Shown here piece after piece: positions 1 through 5,867 of a stretch of DNA of 6,260 nt. The stretch is from Flavobacteriales bacterium. Lineage in GTDB: Bacteria > Bacteroidota > Bacteroidia > Flavobacteriales > BACL11. The stretch is from contig JABGXK010000203.1 in assembly GCA_018675825.1 (NCBI GenBank), positions 1 to 6,260 of the forward strand. Reading direction: 5' to 3'. Numbering within the stretch: the first letter of the stretch is position 1; each line of letters starts with the position of its first letter. The notes beneath the pieces are model-generated. The model searched no databases. It was not told the origin of the DNA and was given only the letters and a program-made list of their open reading frames with translations. The position numbers and the translations under genes are program-made.

Positions 1-785
1 CCTTCTTTATCTTTTATAACGTCTGCAAAACGAAATGAATTTTCAAAAAGTCTTCTTGTTCCAAACTTATATTGAACTGTTAATCCTGGTTGTAAAAACG
101 GACTTCTTGTTTTCATACTAATAACACCATTAAAAGCACTTGGTCCGTAGTAAGCAGAGCTTGCGCCTTGAATTATTTCAACTTTCATTATATCAAGCTC
201 AGATGCTCCAAGGAAGTTCCCTAATGAGAAGTTAAGACCTGGAGCTTGATTATCTACACCATCTATTATTTGTAATGATCTCACTGGAGAGGTACTATTA
301 AAACCTCTAGTGTTTATTACCTTAAAACCTAAACTAGCAGAAGAAATATCTACACCTTTTAAAGACCCTAATGCATCATAGAAGTTTGCTGAGGGAGTAG
401 ATTTAATAGCCATTATATCTAGCGCCTCTATAGTTAATGCTGCTTCCTTTTGTTTTTGAGTAATTCTATTATCTACAACTTTAACTTCTTTAAGCTTTTT
501 CGTGTTTGGGAATAATTTTATTTGTAAACCTATATCATCTTCTATAGTAATACTTTTATCTTCATATCCAAGATACGAGATTATTATTTCTATTGGTAGA
601 TCTTTGTTAGTTAAAATTGTAAATTTTCCTTCATAATTTGTAGATGTTCCATTATTCTCTCCTTGAATAATTATGTTAGCGCCAATTAAAGTTTCATTTG
701 TTTGGCCATCATAAATTATGCCGCTAATATTGGTTTGCCCAAATCCTATTTTTGTAATAAAAAGTAGTAGTAAAATTCTATACAT
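1..785 (-). CDS. TonB-dependent outer-membrane receptor, N-terminal part (partial at left edge)
   Basis: About 261 codons of the N-terminal part are visible; the beta-barrel lies beyond the left edge. Residues 1-16 (MYRILLLLFITKIGFG) form a short signal peptide. Residues 18-95 look like a carboxypeptidase-D-like regulatory domain (ISGIIYDGQTNETLIGANI, then NYEGKFTI and ISYLGYEDKSI), common on Bacteroidota receptors. Residues 110-230 are the plug domain, with NTRGFN (158-163), IIDGVDNQAPG (173-183), VEIIQGASSAYYGPSAFNG (202-220) and MKTRSPF (224-230). The family takes up siderophores, vitamins, glycans or peptides across the outer membrane using TonB energy; the substrate cannot be told from this part. 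The plug does not look like a typical SusC, and no susD gene is visible, though the downstream side is outside the window. The ATG at 785 is chosen because an in-frame stop lies four codons upstream (795-797). The gene is divergent from the aminotransferase. Confidence 0.93.
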   Translation of the reverse strand, partial: MYRILLLLFITKIGFGQTNISGIIYDGQTNETLIGANIIIQGENNGTSTNYEGKFTILTNKDLPIEIIISYLGYEDKSITIEDDIGLQIKLFPNTKKLKEVKVVDNRITQKQKEAALTIEALDIMAIKSTPSANFYDALGSLKGVDISSASLGFKVINTRGFNSTSPVRSLQIIDGVDNQAPGLNFSLGNFLGASELDIMKVEIIQGASSAYYGPSAFNGVISMKTRSPFLQPGLTVQYKFGTRRLFENSFRFADVIKDKE

Positions 786-828
786 TAGAATTATTTAAAT
801 AAGTTCGCAATTTACTATTTTTAATGAT
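786..828. other. Divergent intergenic region between the receptor and the aminotransferase
   Basis: Only 43 bp separate the two divergent start codons. The stretch is almost all A and T and has no Shine-Dalgarno-like purine run before either start. On the plus strand it holds a weak promoter-like element (800-807). I could not find a good -33/-7 pair on the minus strand for the receptor, so its promoter may lie inside the start of the aminotransferase gene or depend on an activator. Confidence 0.6.
800..807 (+). promoter_or_regulatory. Weak candidate -7 element for the class IV aminotransferase
   Basis: TAAGTTCG matches the Bacteroidota -7 consensus TAnnTTTG with one mismatch and would start a transcript about 16 nt before the ATG at 829. 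The expected -33 TTTG is poor (TTCT at 776-779, 20 bp upstream). A perfect TATTTTTG lies at 747-754, inside the receptor gene, but also lacks a -33 partner. Either or neither may be used; chance matches are common in sequence this AT-rich. Confidence 0.22.
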
Positions 829-1656
829 ATGAAATATTCAATATTTAATAATGAGATTGTTAAATCTAATGAGATTGTGTTATCTGAAACAAATCGAGGT
901 TTTTTATACGGTGATGGATTCTTTGAATCAATTAAGTTCTTTGACTCATGCTTATTTAACTTTAAAAACCATTTTGAAAGAATCATTTTTTCTTCAAGTT
1001 TATTATTTCTAGAATTTGATCTTTCAATATTAGCTCTTGAAAATTTGATATTAAAAATCATTAATTTAAATAAAATTAATAATGGTACTGTTAAAGTAAT
1101 AGTTTATAGAGATTCATCTGGAAAATATCTACCAAATATAAATAAATCATCATTTCATATTATTACATATAATGATAGTAATACTTTATTTACTCTTAAT
1201 AATGAACCATTAAAAATTGATTTATATAAAGATAACTTTAAAGCAGCTACATCTCTTTCAAATATTAAATCACTTAATTCTCTTTTATATATTCTAGCAT
1301 CTATTTATGCTAAAAACAATAATTTTGATGATGTTTTGATTATTAATTCTAATAATAAAATAATTGAGAGTACAAATTCAAATTTATTTTTATTTTTAGA
1401 TGATGTTATTTATACCTCTCCATTATCTGATGGTTGTGTCGATGGAACAATGAGAAGATTAATTTTAGATATATTAGAGAAAAAATATAAAGTATCTATT
1501 AAATCAATCTCTGAATCTCAAGTTTTAGATTCTAGTGAAATTTTTCTAACAAATTCTATTTCAGGAGTAAGATGGGTGGGTTCATACAGAAATTATAATA
1601 AAAATAATAGAAGTGTTTCGTCATACTTGATTGATTCATTAAACGCCTTAATTTAG
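829..1656 (+). CDS. PLP-dependent class IV aminotransferase, aminodeoxychorismate-lyase-like
   Basis: A 275-residue fold-type IV PLP enzyme, normal length for the family (aminodeoxychorismate lyase, branched-chain aminotransferase, D-amino acid aminotransferase). Diagnostic motifs: NRGFLYGDGFFESI (22-35), whose family equivalent carries a phosphate or substrate-binding arginine; SNIKSLNSLLYILA (144-157), with Lys147 as the likely Schiff-base lysine; IESTNSNLF (179-187), with Glu180 near the pyridine nitrogen; GCVDGTMRR (202-210), a phosphate-binding loop; and FLTNSISGVRWV (239-250). The last motif resembles the TNS..GV..V ending of aminodeoxychorismate lyases, which cleave aminodeoxychorismate to p-aminobenzoate and pyruvate for folate synthesis; branched-chain or D-amino acid activity cannot be excluded. 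The enzyme should be cytoplasmic. The ATG at 829 puts the first motif at the usual distance from the N terminus. The 3' end overlaps yqgE by 9 bp tail-to-tail. Family confident, substrate uncertain. Confidence 0.9.
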   Translation: MKYSIFNNEIVKSNEIVLSETNRGFLYGDGFFESIKFFDSCLFNFKNHFERIIFSSSLLFLEFDLSILALENLILKIINLNKINNGTVKVIVYRDSSGKYLPNINKSSFHIITYNDSNTLFTLNNEPLKIDLYKDNFKAATSLSNIKSLNSLLYILASIYAKNNNFDDVLIINSNNKIIESTNSNLFLFLDDVIYTSPLSDGCVDGTMRRLILDILEKKYKVSIKSISESQVLDSSEIFLTNSISGVRWVGSYRNYNKNNRSVSSYLIDSLNALI

Positions 1657-2199
1657 GCTAGGGTTTTTAGGTAAGTTTGACCAAATTGCATATTTCTTAT
1701 CCATTTTTCTTAATATTTCTCCCCATAGGTTTTCATTAGAATACCTTAAGCATAGTTCTTTATTTGCCTTATTAATAATCCAGCTTTCTTCTTTAATTTC
1801 TTCCTCTAATTGATTAGACTCCCATCCAGTATATCCAGCAAAAAATCGTATATTTTTTTTGGATATTTCTTTGGCTTCTATTAAATTCTTTACTACATCA
1901 AAGTCTCCTCCAAAATATAATCCATCTACGATTTTTATTGATTCCGGTATTTTTTTTCCTATATTATGAATGTAATGTATTGAGTTTTTTGCTACCGGAC
2001 CTCCAATATATACTGGAAAATTAGATGCTGGAATTTCAGAAATAATCTCATGTAATTTTATCTTCGAGGGTTTGTTAATTACCAATCCAATTGACTCTTC
2101 ATAATTATGGTGAGTAATGAGAATAATTCCTTTAAAGAAAGTATCATCTAGCATTGTAGGATGTGAAATTAACAAACTTCCATTTTCGATATTTTGCAT
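1648..2199 (-). CDS. yqgE: YqgE/AlgH family protein (UPF0301)
   Basis: The 183-residue protein has the full YqgE/AlgH (DUF179) signature at its usual length: GSLLISHPTMLDDTFFKGII (7-26), an H-rich LITHHN (27-32), SIGLVINKP (36-44), VYIGGPV (63-69), YFGGDFD (95-101), IRFFAGYTGWESNQLEEEI (117-135) and a C-terminal LWGEIL (158-163). There is no signal peptide or membrane segment, so it is likely cytoplasmic. The biochemical function of the family is not firmly established; the AlgH name comes from a proposed role in alginate regulation in Pseudomonas, which need not hold here. The start ATG at 2199 directly precedes the conserved N-terminal motif. It is divergent from pdxH (49 bp between starts) and convergent with the aminotransferase, with overlapping 3' ends. 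Family assignment is secure; role unknown. Confidence 0.93.
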   Translation of the reverse strand: MQNIENGSLLISHPTMLDDTFFKGIILITHHNYEESIGLVINKPSKIKLHEIISEIPASNFPVYIGGPVAKNSIHYIHNIGKKIPESIKIVDGLYFGGDFDVVKNLIEAKEISKKNIRFFAGYTGWESNQLEEEIKEESWIINKANKELCLRYSNENLWGEILRKMDKKYAIWSNLPKNPSLN

Positions 2200-2216
2200 A
2201 AATAAGAATATATTTG
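2185..2216 (+). promoter_or_regulatory. Candidate Bacteroidota-type promoter of pdxH
   Basis: A perfect TAnnTTTG -7 element (TATATTTG, 2209-2216) is preceded, 20 bp upstream, by TTCG (2185-2188), one mismatch from the -33 TTTG consensus. Transcription would start near 2222-2224, giving a leader of about 25 nt before the ATG at 2249. The -33 element lies inside the start of the yqgE coding region. Pattern match only. Confidence 0.42.
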
Positions 2217-2230
2217 TTTTAATTATTGTG

Positions 2231-2262
2231 CTAATTTAAAATTTGTATATGTCTAATCCAAA
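2231..2262 (-). promoter_or_regulatory. Candidate Bacteroidota-type promoter of yqgE
   Basis: On the minus strand, TTTG (2262-2259) and TAAATTAG (2238-2231, one mismatch to TAnnTTTG) are 20 bp apart. A transcript would begin about 25 nt before the yqgE ATG at 2199. The -33 element falls within the first codons of pdxH, mirroring the pdxH promoter, whose -33 element lies in yqgE. The evidence is a pattern match in AT-rich DNA. Confidence 0.28.
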
Positions 2263-2899
2263 AAAGAATATTAAAAATATTAGAGTTGACTATAATAAAT
2301 CTAATATTGATTATAATCTGATGCCTTATTCTCCATTTAAATTATTTAAATTATGGCTTGATGAGGCTATATTAATTGATAATGAAAATGCTAATGCATT
2401 TGTTTTGTCTACAGTTTCTAGTAAAGCTTTACCTTCTTCAAGAGTAGTGCTTTTAAGAGGTTTAGATAATAATGGTTTAACTTTTTTTACTAATTATAAT
2501 AGTAGTAAATCATTAAATATTGATTTTAACAATAATGTTTCTATGAATTTTTTCTGGCCTCAACTTGAAAAACAAGTTCGTATATTAGGTTGTGCTATTA
2601 AAATTTCATCTGATGAATCTGATATGTATTTTAATTCAAGACCTAAGCAAAGTCAGCTAGGGGCTTTGTTAAGTAATCAATCAACTGAAATTCCTCTAAA
2701 TCATGATTACACTAATCATTTAACTAAACTTGAAGCAGAACATAAGAATAAAGAAGTAATTAGACCCAAGTATTGGGGAGGGTATATAGTTAAGCCAGAA
2801 TATTTTGAATTTTGGCAGGGGAGGCCTTCACGTTTACATGATAGACTTTGCTATTCATATAAAAATGATTCTTGGCTTAAGACTCGAAAGTCTCCTTAG
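2249..2899 (+). CDS. pdxH: Pyridoxamine/pyridoxine 5'-phosphate oxidase PdxH
   Basis: This FMN enzyme oxidises pyridoxamine or pyridoxine 5'-phosphate to pyridoxal 5'-phosphate with oxygen, the last step of one vitamin B6 route and of salvage. From the ATG at 2249 it has 216 residues, the family's usual size. Motifs: SRVVLLRGLD (64-73) and FFTNYNSSKS (79-88), both FMN phosphate contacts; LEKQVRILG (106-114); YFNSRPKQSQLGALLSNQS (127-145); YWGGYIV (175-181); FEFWQGRPSRLHDRL (186-200), where Arg195 and His197 match the catalytic Arg and His of the E. coli enzyme; and the C-terminal WLKTRKSP, as in the WKIDRLAP ending. A TTG two codons upstream (2243) is in frame, but the ATG is preferred because it is the standard start and fits a leader of about 25 nt. 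It ends 5 bp before the convergent fmt stop. It plausibly supplies the PLP used by the neighbouring aminotransferase. Confidence 0.96.
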   Translation: MSNPKKNIKNIRVDYNKSNIDYNLMPYSPFKLFKLWLDEAILIDNENANAFVLSTVSSKALPSSRVVLLRGLDNNGLTFFTNYNSSKSLNIDFNNNVSMNFFWPQLEKQVRILGCAIKISSDESDMYFNSRPKQSQLGALLSNQSTEIPLNHDYTNHLTKLEAEHKNKEVIRPKYWGGYIVKPEYFEFWQGRPSRLHDRLCYSYKNDSWLKTRKSP

Positions 2900-2904
2900 A
2901 TTAT

Positions 2905-3876
2905 TTATCTTATTATATCAGATGAATTAATATTATTACCTAGAAGAAATTGTTTGATATTCATTGCTTTTTTTCCTTCCATTTGTAGATAATCTAAAGA
3001 TAATGCTTGTTGACCACAATTAATATTTAGAAAGTTTTTATTATCAGTATCTATAATTACATTTTTATTAATTACATCGGTAATATGAGATTTTTGAATT
3101 TTAACTCGTTTAAATTCAGTATTAATTTTAATTTCAAACCAGGCACACGGACAAATAGATACATCTTTTAAAAGAATTTCATCATCAATATATGATGAAA
3201 GACCTCTAATTTTATTATGAATATTTTTTATAGAATCTTTCCAATTTATTTTGCTTAAATCTTTATGAATTTTCGGTGCATATTTATGATTTTTTTCTTC
3301 ATTCTGTTGTACCGAGGTAATTTTGTTTTTTGAAATTTTTTCTAGAGTCTGAATAATAATTTTTGTACCAATAACTACTAGCTTTTCATGAAGTTGTGCA
3401 GCAGTTATATGATCACTAAGCTCTATTTTTTCTTGTAATAATATATTACCCTTATCTATTTCATTGTTTATATAAAAGCTGGTAACTCCAGTTTTTTTTT
3501 CACCATTTATAAGAACCCAGTTTATTGGTGCTGCACCTCTGTAGTTTGGAAGATAAGACGTATGAATATTAATAGTTCCTAGTTTTGGGATACTCCATGC
3601 TAATTCTGGAAGCATTCTAAATGCTATGACAACATAAAGATCTGCATTTAGTTTTTTAAGTTGATTAATGAAATTAGGATCTTTTAGATTTTTTGGTTGT
3701 ATAACTGGTATTTTTAATTCTTGTGCAGTTAACTTAACAGAAGGGCTTGTATATTTCTTTCCTCTTCCTTTCTGACTATCTTCTGCAGTAACAATAGATA
3801 GTACTTTATGTTCTTTATATATTGACTTAAGAATTTCACTGGCAAAGTTGGGTGTTCCAAAAAAAATTATTTTCAT
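2905..3876 (-). CDS. fmt: Methionyl-tRNA formyltransferase Fmt
   Basis: Fmt transfers a formyl group from 10-formyltetrahydrofolate to Met-tRNA(fMet) for translation initiation. The 323-residue length is normal. The N-terminal formyltransferase fold begins MKIIFFGTPNFASEIL; residues 33-41 (DSQKGRGKK) are the GRG loop typical of Fmt; NIHTSYLPNYRGAAPINW (103-120) holds catalytic Asn103 and His105; Asp141 in NNEIDKGNIL (137-146) is the third catalytic residue. The C-terminal tRNA-binding domain starts near YAPKIHKDLSKINW (199-212) and ends with LQMEGKKAMNIKQFLLGN (297-314). Between IRGLSSY and CAWFEI (about 228-243) there are roughly 15 extra residues where many homologues have only a short SPYPAAW-like link. 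The gene lies 26 bp downstream of recQ on the same strand, with no terminator-like hairpin between, so the two are probably co-transcribed. No Shine-Dalgarno precedes its ATG. Confidence 0.96.
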   Translation of the reverse strand: MKIIFFGTPNFASEILKSIYKEHKVLSIVTAEDSQKGRGKKYTSPSVKLTAQELKIPVIQPKNLKDPNFINQLKKLNADLYVVIAFRMLPELAWSIPKLGTINIHTSYLPNYRGAAPINWVLINGEKKTGVTSFYINNEIDKGNILLQEKIELSDHITAAQLHEKLVVIGTKIIIQTLEKISKNKITSVQQNEEKNHKYAPKIHKDLSKINWKDSIKNIHNKIRGLSSYIDDEILLKDVSICPCAWFEIKINTEFKRVKIQKSHITDVINKNVIIDTDNKNFLNINCGQQALSLDYLQMEGKKAMNIKQFLLGNNINSSDIIR

Positions 3877-3902
3877 ACTGTAAAATTACTATTAAGTATT
3901 AT

Positions 3903-5807
3903 TTATTTTTTATTAATGATATATTTATTTCCAAACTTATAAATCATGTCATTTTCAAAAAGATAATTTATTACATCTATAATATCTTCTTTTTTTTGGT
4001 TATGAATTTTATCTGTAATTTCTTCAATATCACATTCTTTTTTCTCTAGTAATTGTATAATTTGAATAGATAGTTCATTAAAACCTTTTTCTTTAATTTC
4101 TTGTTTATTTTTTCTTACACAAAAATCGCATATTCCACATCTTTCTATTTTTTTCTCCCCAAAATATTCTAAAAGTATATTGCTTCTACATCTTTGTTTT
4201 TCTTTAATATATTGAATAACCTTTTCAAGTTTTTCTTTAGCATTTGATTTGTTAAACTTTATTTGTTTTTCATTTATATTTAATTTTTCGGAATCTTTTC
4301 TGTGTTGCAGAAACCTAAGTTGTACACCATTGTTTTTTTGACGATACTTAATGATTCCATGCTCTTCTAGTTTAATGAGGATTTTTTTAATTAATTGCTT
4401 ATCATTATTGATTTGACTTTGAAGATAATCTTCATCTATATTTACATAGTTACTAAAGATGTTATTGTACTTTCTTAATAATAATTTTATTATTTTTTCA
4501 AAATGACTATTTGAAATTTGAAATTTATATAATTCTGCATTACTAATAATAATTTTAATTTTTGAAGATATATATTGTGTATCTGTTAGCTTAATGAGCT
4601 CTTCATTTTCTAAATATTGAATAGCACTATAAGTACTTATTATATTGAATTCATATCTTTTACAAAAATCTTTAATATTGAAGTCATAATCTTCATCAGA
4701 AAGTGTATCTATAGCTACCTGTAAATAATCGCAAATTTTTTGATATACATCCTGTATTTCTTTTAGACTAGGATATCTATTTTGTAATCTTTTATAATTA
4801 TCACTTATATCATCTTTACTTATTAAAAGAAATGAATAAGCAGTATTTCCATCTCTACCAGCTCTTCCTGATTCTTGAAAGTAGGATTCTATATTTATAG
4901 GTATTTGCATATGTACAATCATTCTTACATCTGTTTTGTTTATACCTAGTCCAAATGCACTTGTTGCTACAATAACCCTAGTTAAATTATTTGTCCATGT
5001 CTCTTGTGTTTTTGTTCTTTTACTTATATCTATTCCTGCATGATATGCACTTGCAGATATCGAGCGTTGATTCAAGTATAGACTGATTTTTGTACTCTCT
5101 TTCCTTGATCCAACATATACAATAACAGAGCTTTTTATTTTTCTTAATAATTTAAGTAACATCTTATACTTATCATTACACTCAACAACTACGTATGATA
5201 GATTTTTTCTATAGAAGGATGATTGTATTAGATTCTTTTCATTAAAATTAAGATTTTTTTGTATGTCTCTTATTACATCTTTATTAGCGGTTGCCGTTAA
5301 TGCCAATACTGGAGTATTTGTTTTAACCTCTCTTATCTCTTTAATTAAGCGATATGATGGCCTAAAATTATGTCCCCATTCTGATATACAATGAGCCTCA
5401 TCAATTGCAATCAGATTAACATTCATATCTTTAATCTTATCTTTTATTACTTGATCTCTAAGTTTTTCTGGTGAAAGATATAAGAATTTAAATCCACCAT
5501 ATATACAATTGGTTAAAGCTGTCTCAATCTGATTTTTATTCATAACTGAGGATATAGCAATAGATTTTATTCCTTTAGATTTTAGATATCTAGTTTGTTC
5601 TTCCATTAATGATATTAATGGTGATATCACTATACAAATTCCTTCTTGTAGAATTGCTGGCACCTGAAAACATATTGACTTCCCTCCACCAGTTGGAAGT
5701 AATGCTAAGGTATCCTTCTTATTAATAATTGAATTTATTACTTCTTCTTGTTTTAATCTAAATGAAGTATATCCCCAATATTTTTTTAGAATATCAATTG
5801 CATCCAT
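3903..5807 (-). CDS. recQ: ATP-dependent DNA helicase, RecQ family
   Basis: A 634-residue superfamily 2, 3'-to-5' helicase for repair and recombination intermediates. Helicase motifs: FRLKQEEVINSI (16-27, Q-motif region), Walker A LLPTGGGKS (36-44, Lys43), SPLISLMEEQ (62-71), DEAH (136-139) followed by the RecQ aromatic-rich loop CISEWGHNFRPSY (140-152), LALTATA (168-174), VIVATSAFGLGINKTDVR (278-295) and motif VI QESGRAGRDG (311-320). A four-cysteine zinc site (Cys540, 557, 560, 563) lies in RCRSNILLEYFGE and RCGICDFC. It is unlike E. coli RecQ, where these cysteines follow the helicase core directly: here about 180-200 residues with two winged-helix-like modules (about 376-408 and 456-491) come first. 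Only 71 residues follow the zinc site and they look like another winged helix, so no HRDC domain fits. The ATG at 5807 gives the normal RecQ start (DILKKYWGYTSFR). It is upstream of fmt and 60 bp after trxB. Confidence 0.95.
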   Translation of the reverse strand: MDAIDILKKYWGYTSFRLKQEEVINSIINKKDTLALLPTGGGKSICFQVPAILQEGICIVISPLISLMEEQTRYLKSKGIKSIAISSVMNKNQIETALTNCIYGGFKFLYLSPEKLRDQVIKDKIKDMNVNLIAIDEAHCISEWGHNFRPSYRLIKEIREVKTNTPVLALTATANKDVIRDIQKNLNFNEKNLIQSSFYRKNLSYVVVECNDKYKMLLKLLRKIKSSVIVYVGSRKESTKISLYLNQRSISASAYHAGIDISKRTKTQETWTNNLTRVIVATSAFGLGINKTDVRMIVHMQIPINIESYFQESGRAGRDGNTAYSFLLISKDDISDNYKRLQNRYPSLKEIQDVYQKICDYLQVAIDTLSDEDYDFNIKDFCKRYEFNIISTYSAIQYLENEELIKLTDTQYISSKIKIIISNAELYKFQISNSHFEKIIKLLLRKYNNIFSNYVNIDEDYLQSQINNDKQLIKKILIKLEEHGIIKYRQKNNGVQLRFLQHRKDSEKLNINEKQIKFNKSNAKEKLEKVIQYIKEKQRCRSNILLEYFGEKKIERCGICDFCVRKNKQEIKEKGFNELSIQIIQLLEKKECDIEEITDKIHNQKKEDIIDVINYLFENDMIYKFGNKYIINKK

Positions 5808-5867
5808 ATTATACGAATATAAGTATAATTAATTACACTTCAAATCATTAAAATTTTTTAAATTAAA
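5808..5867 (-). other. Intergenic gap between trxB and recQ
   Basis: 60 bp of almost pure A/T between the trxB stop and the recQ start, both on the minus strand. There is no clear GC-rich hairpin plus U-tract that would end trxB transcription. It contains a candidate promoter for recQ (5814-5844), so recQ-fmt may be its own unit or also be read through from trxB. Confidence 0.55.
5814..5844 (-). promoter_or_regulatory. Candidate promoter of recQ-fmt, possibly giving a near-leaderless mRNA
   Basis: On the minus strand TTTG (5844-5841) is followed after exactly 19 bp by TATATTCG (5821-5814), one mismatch from TAnnTTTG; the spacing fits the Bacteroidota -33/-7 arrangement. Only 6 nt (TATAAT) separate the -7 box from the recQ ATG at 5807, so transcription from here would begin at or very close to the start codon. 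Confidence 0.35.

Noticed and set aside
747..754. Perfect TAnnTTTG (TATTTTTG) upstream of the aminotransferase
   Set aside because: There is no TTTG at 18-22 bp upstream, and it lies in the receptor coding sequence. Single -7 matches are frequent in AT-rich DNA.
795..1061. An 88-codon minus-strand open frame inside the aminotransferase gene, in frame with the receptor start but stopped just before it
   Set aside because: It is wholly antisense to a well-supported gene, is rich in Lys, Asn and Ser with no recognisable motif, and ends in a stop (795-797) upstream of the receptor ATG. It is a shadow frame, not an N-terminal extension.
2243..2248. TTG start for pdxH two codons before the ATG
   Set aside because: The ATG at 2249 is a stronger start, and the two extra residues (start, Tyr) add no conserved sequence. 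It cannot be excluded but is not preferred.
2880..2893. Hairpin with a 5-bp stem as a terminator of pdxH or fmt
   Set aside because: The stem is short, lies inside coding sequence, and is not followed by a U-tract in either direction.
3852..4049. A 65-codon plus-strand frame, very rich in Phe and Ile, that looks like a membrane peptide
   Set aside because: It is antisense to the recQ 3' end and the fmt start. Its hydrophobic look is explained by reading Lys/Asn-rich AT-rich codons on the opposite strand.
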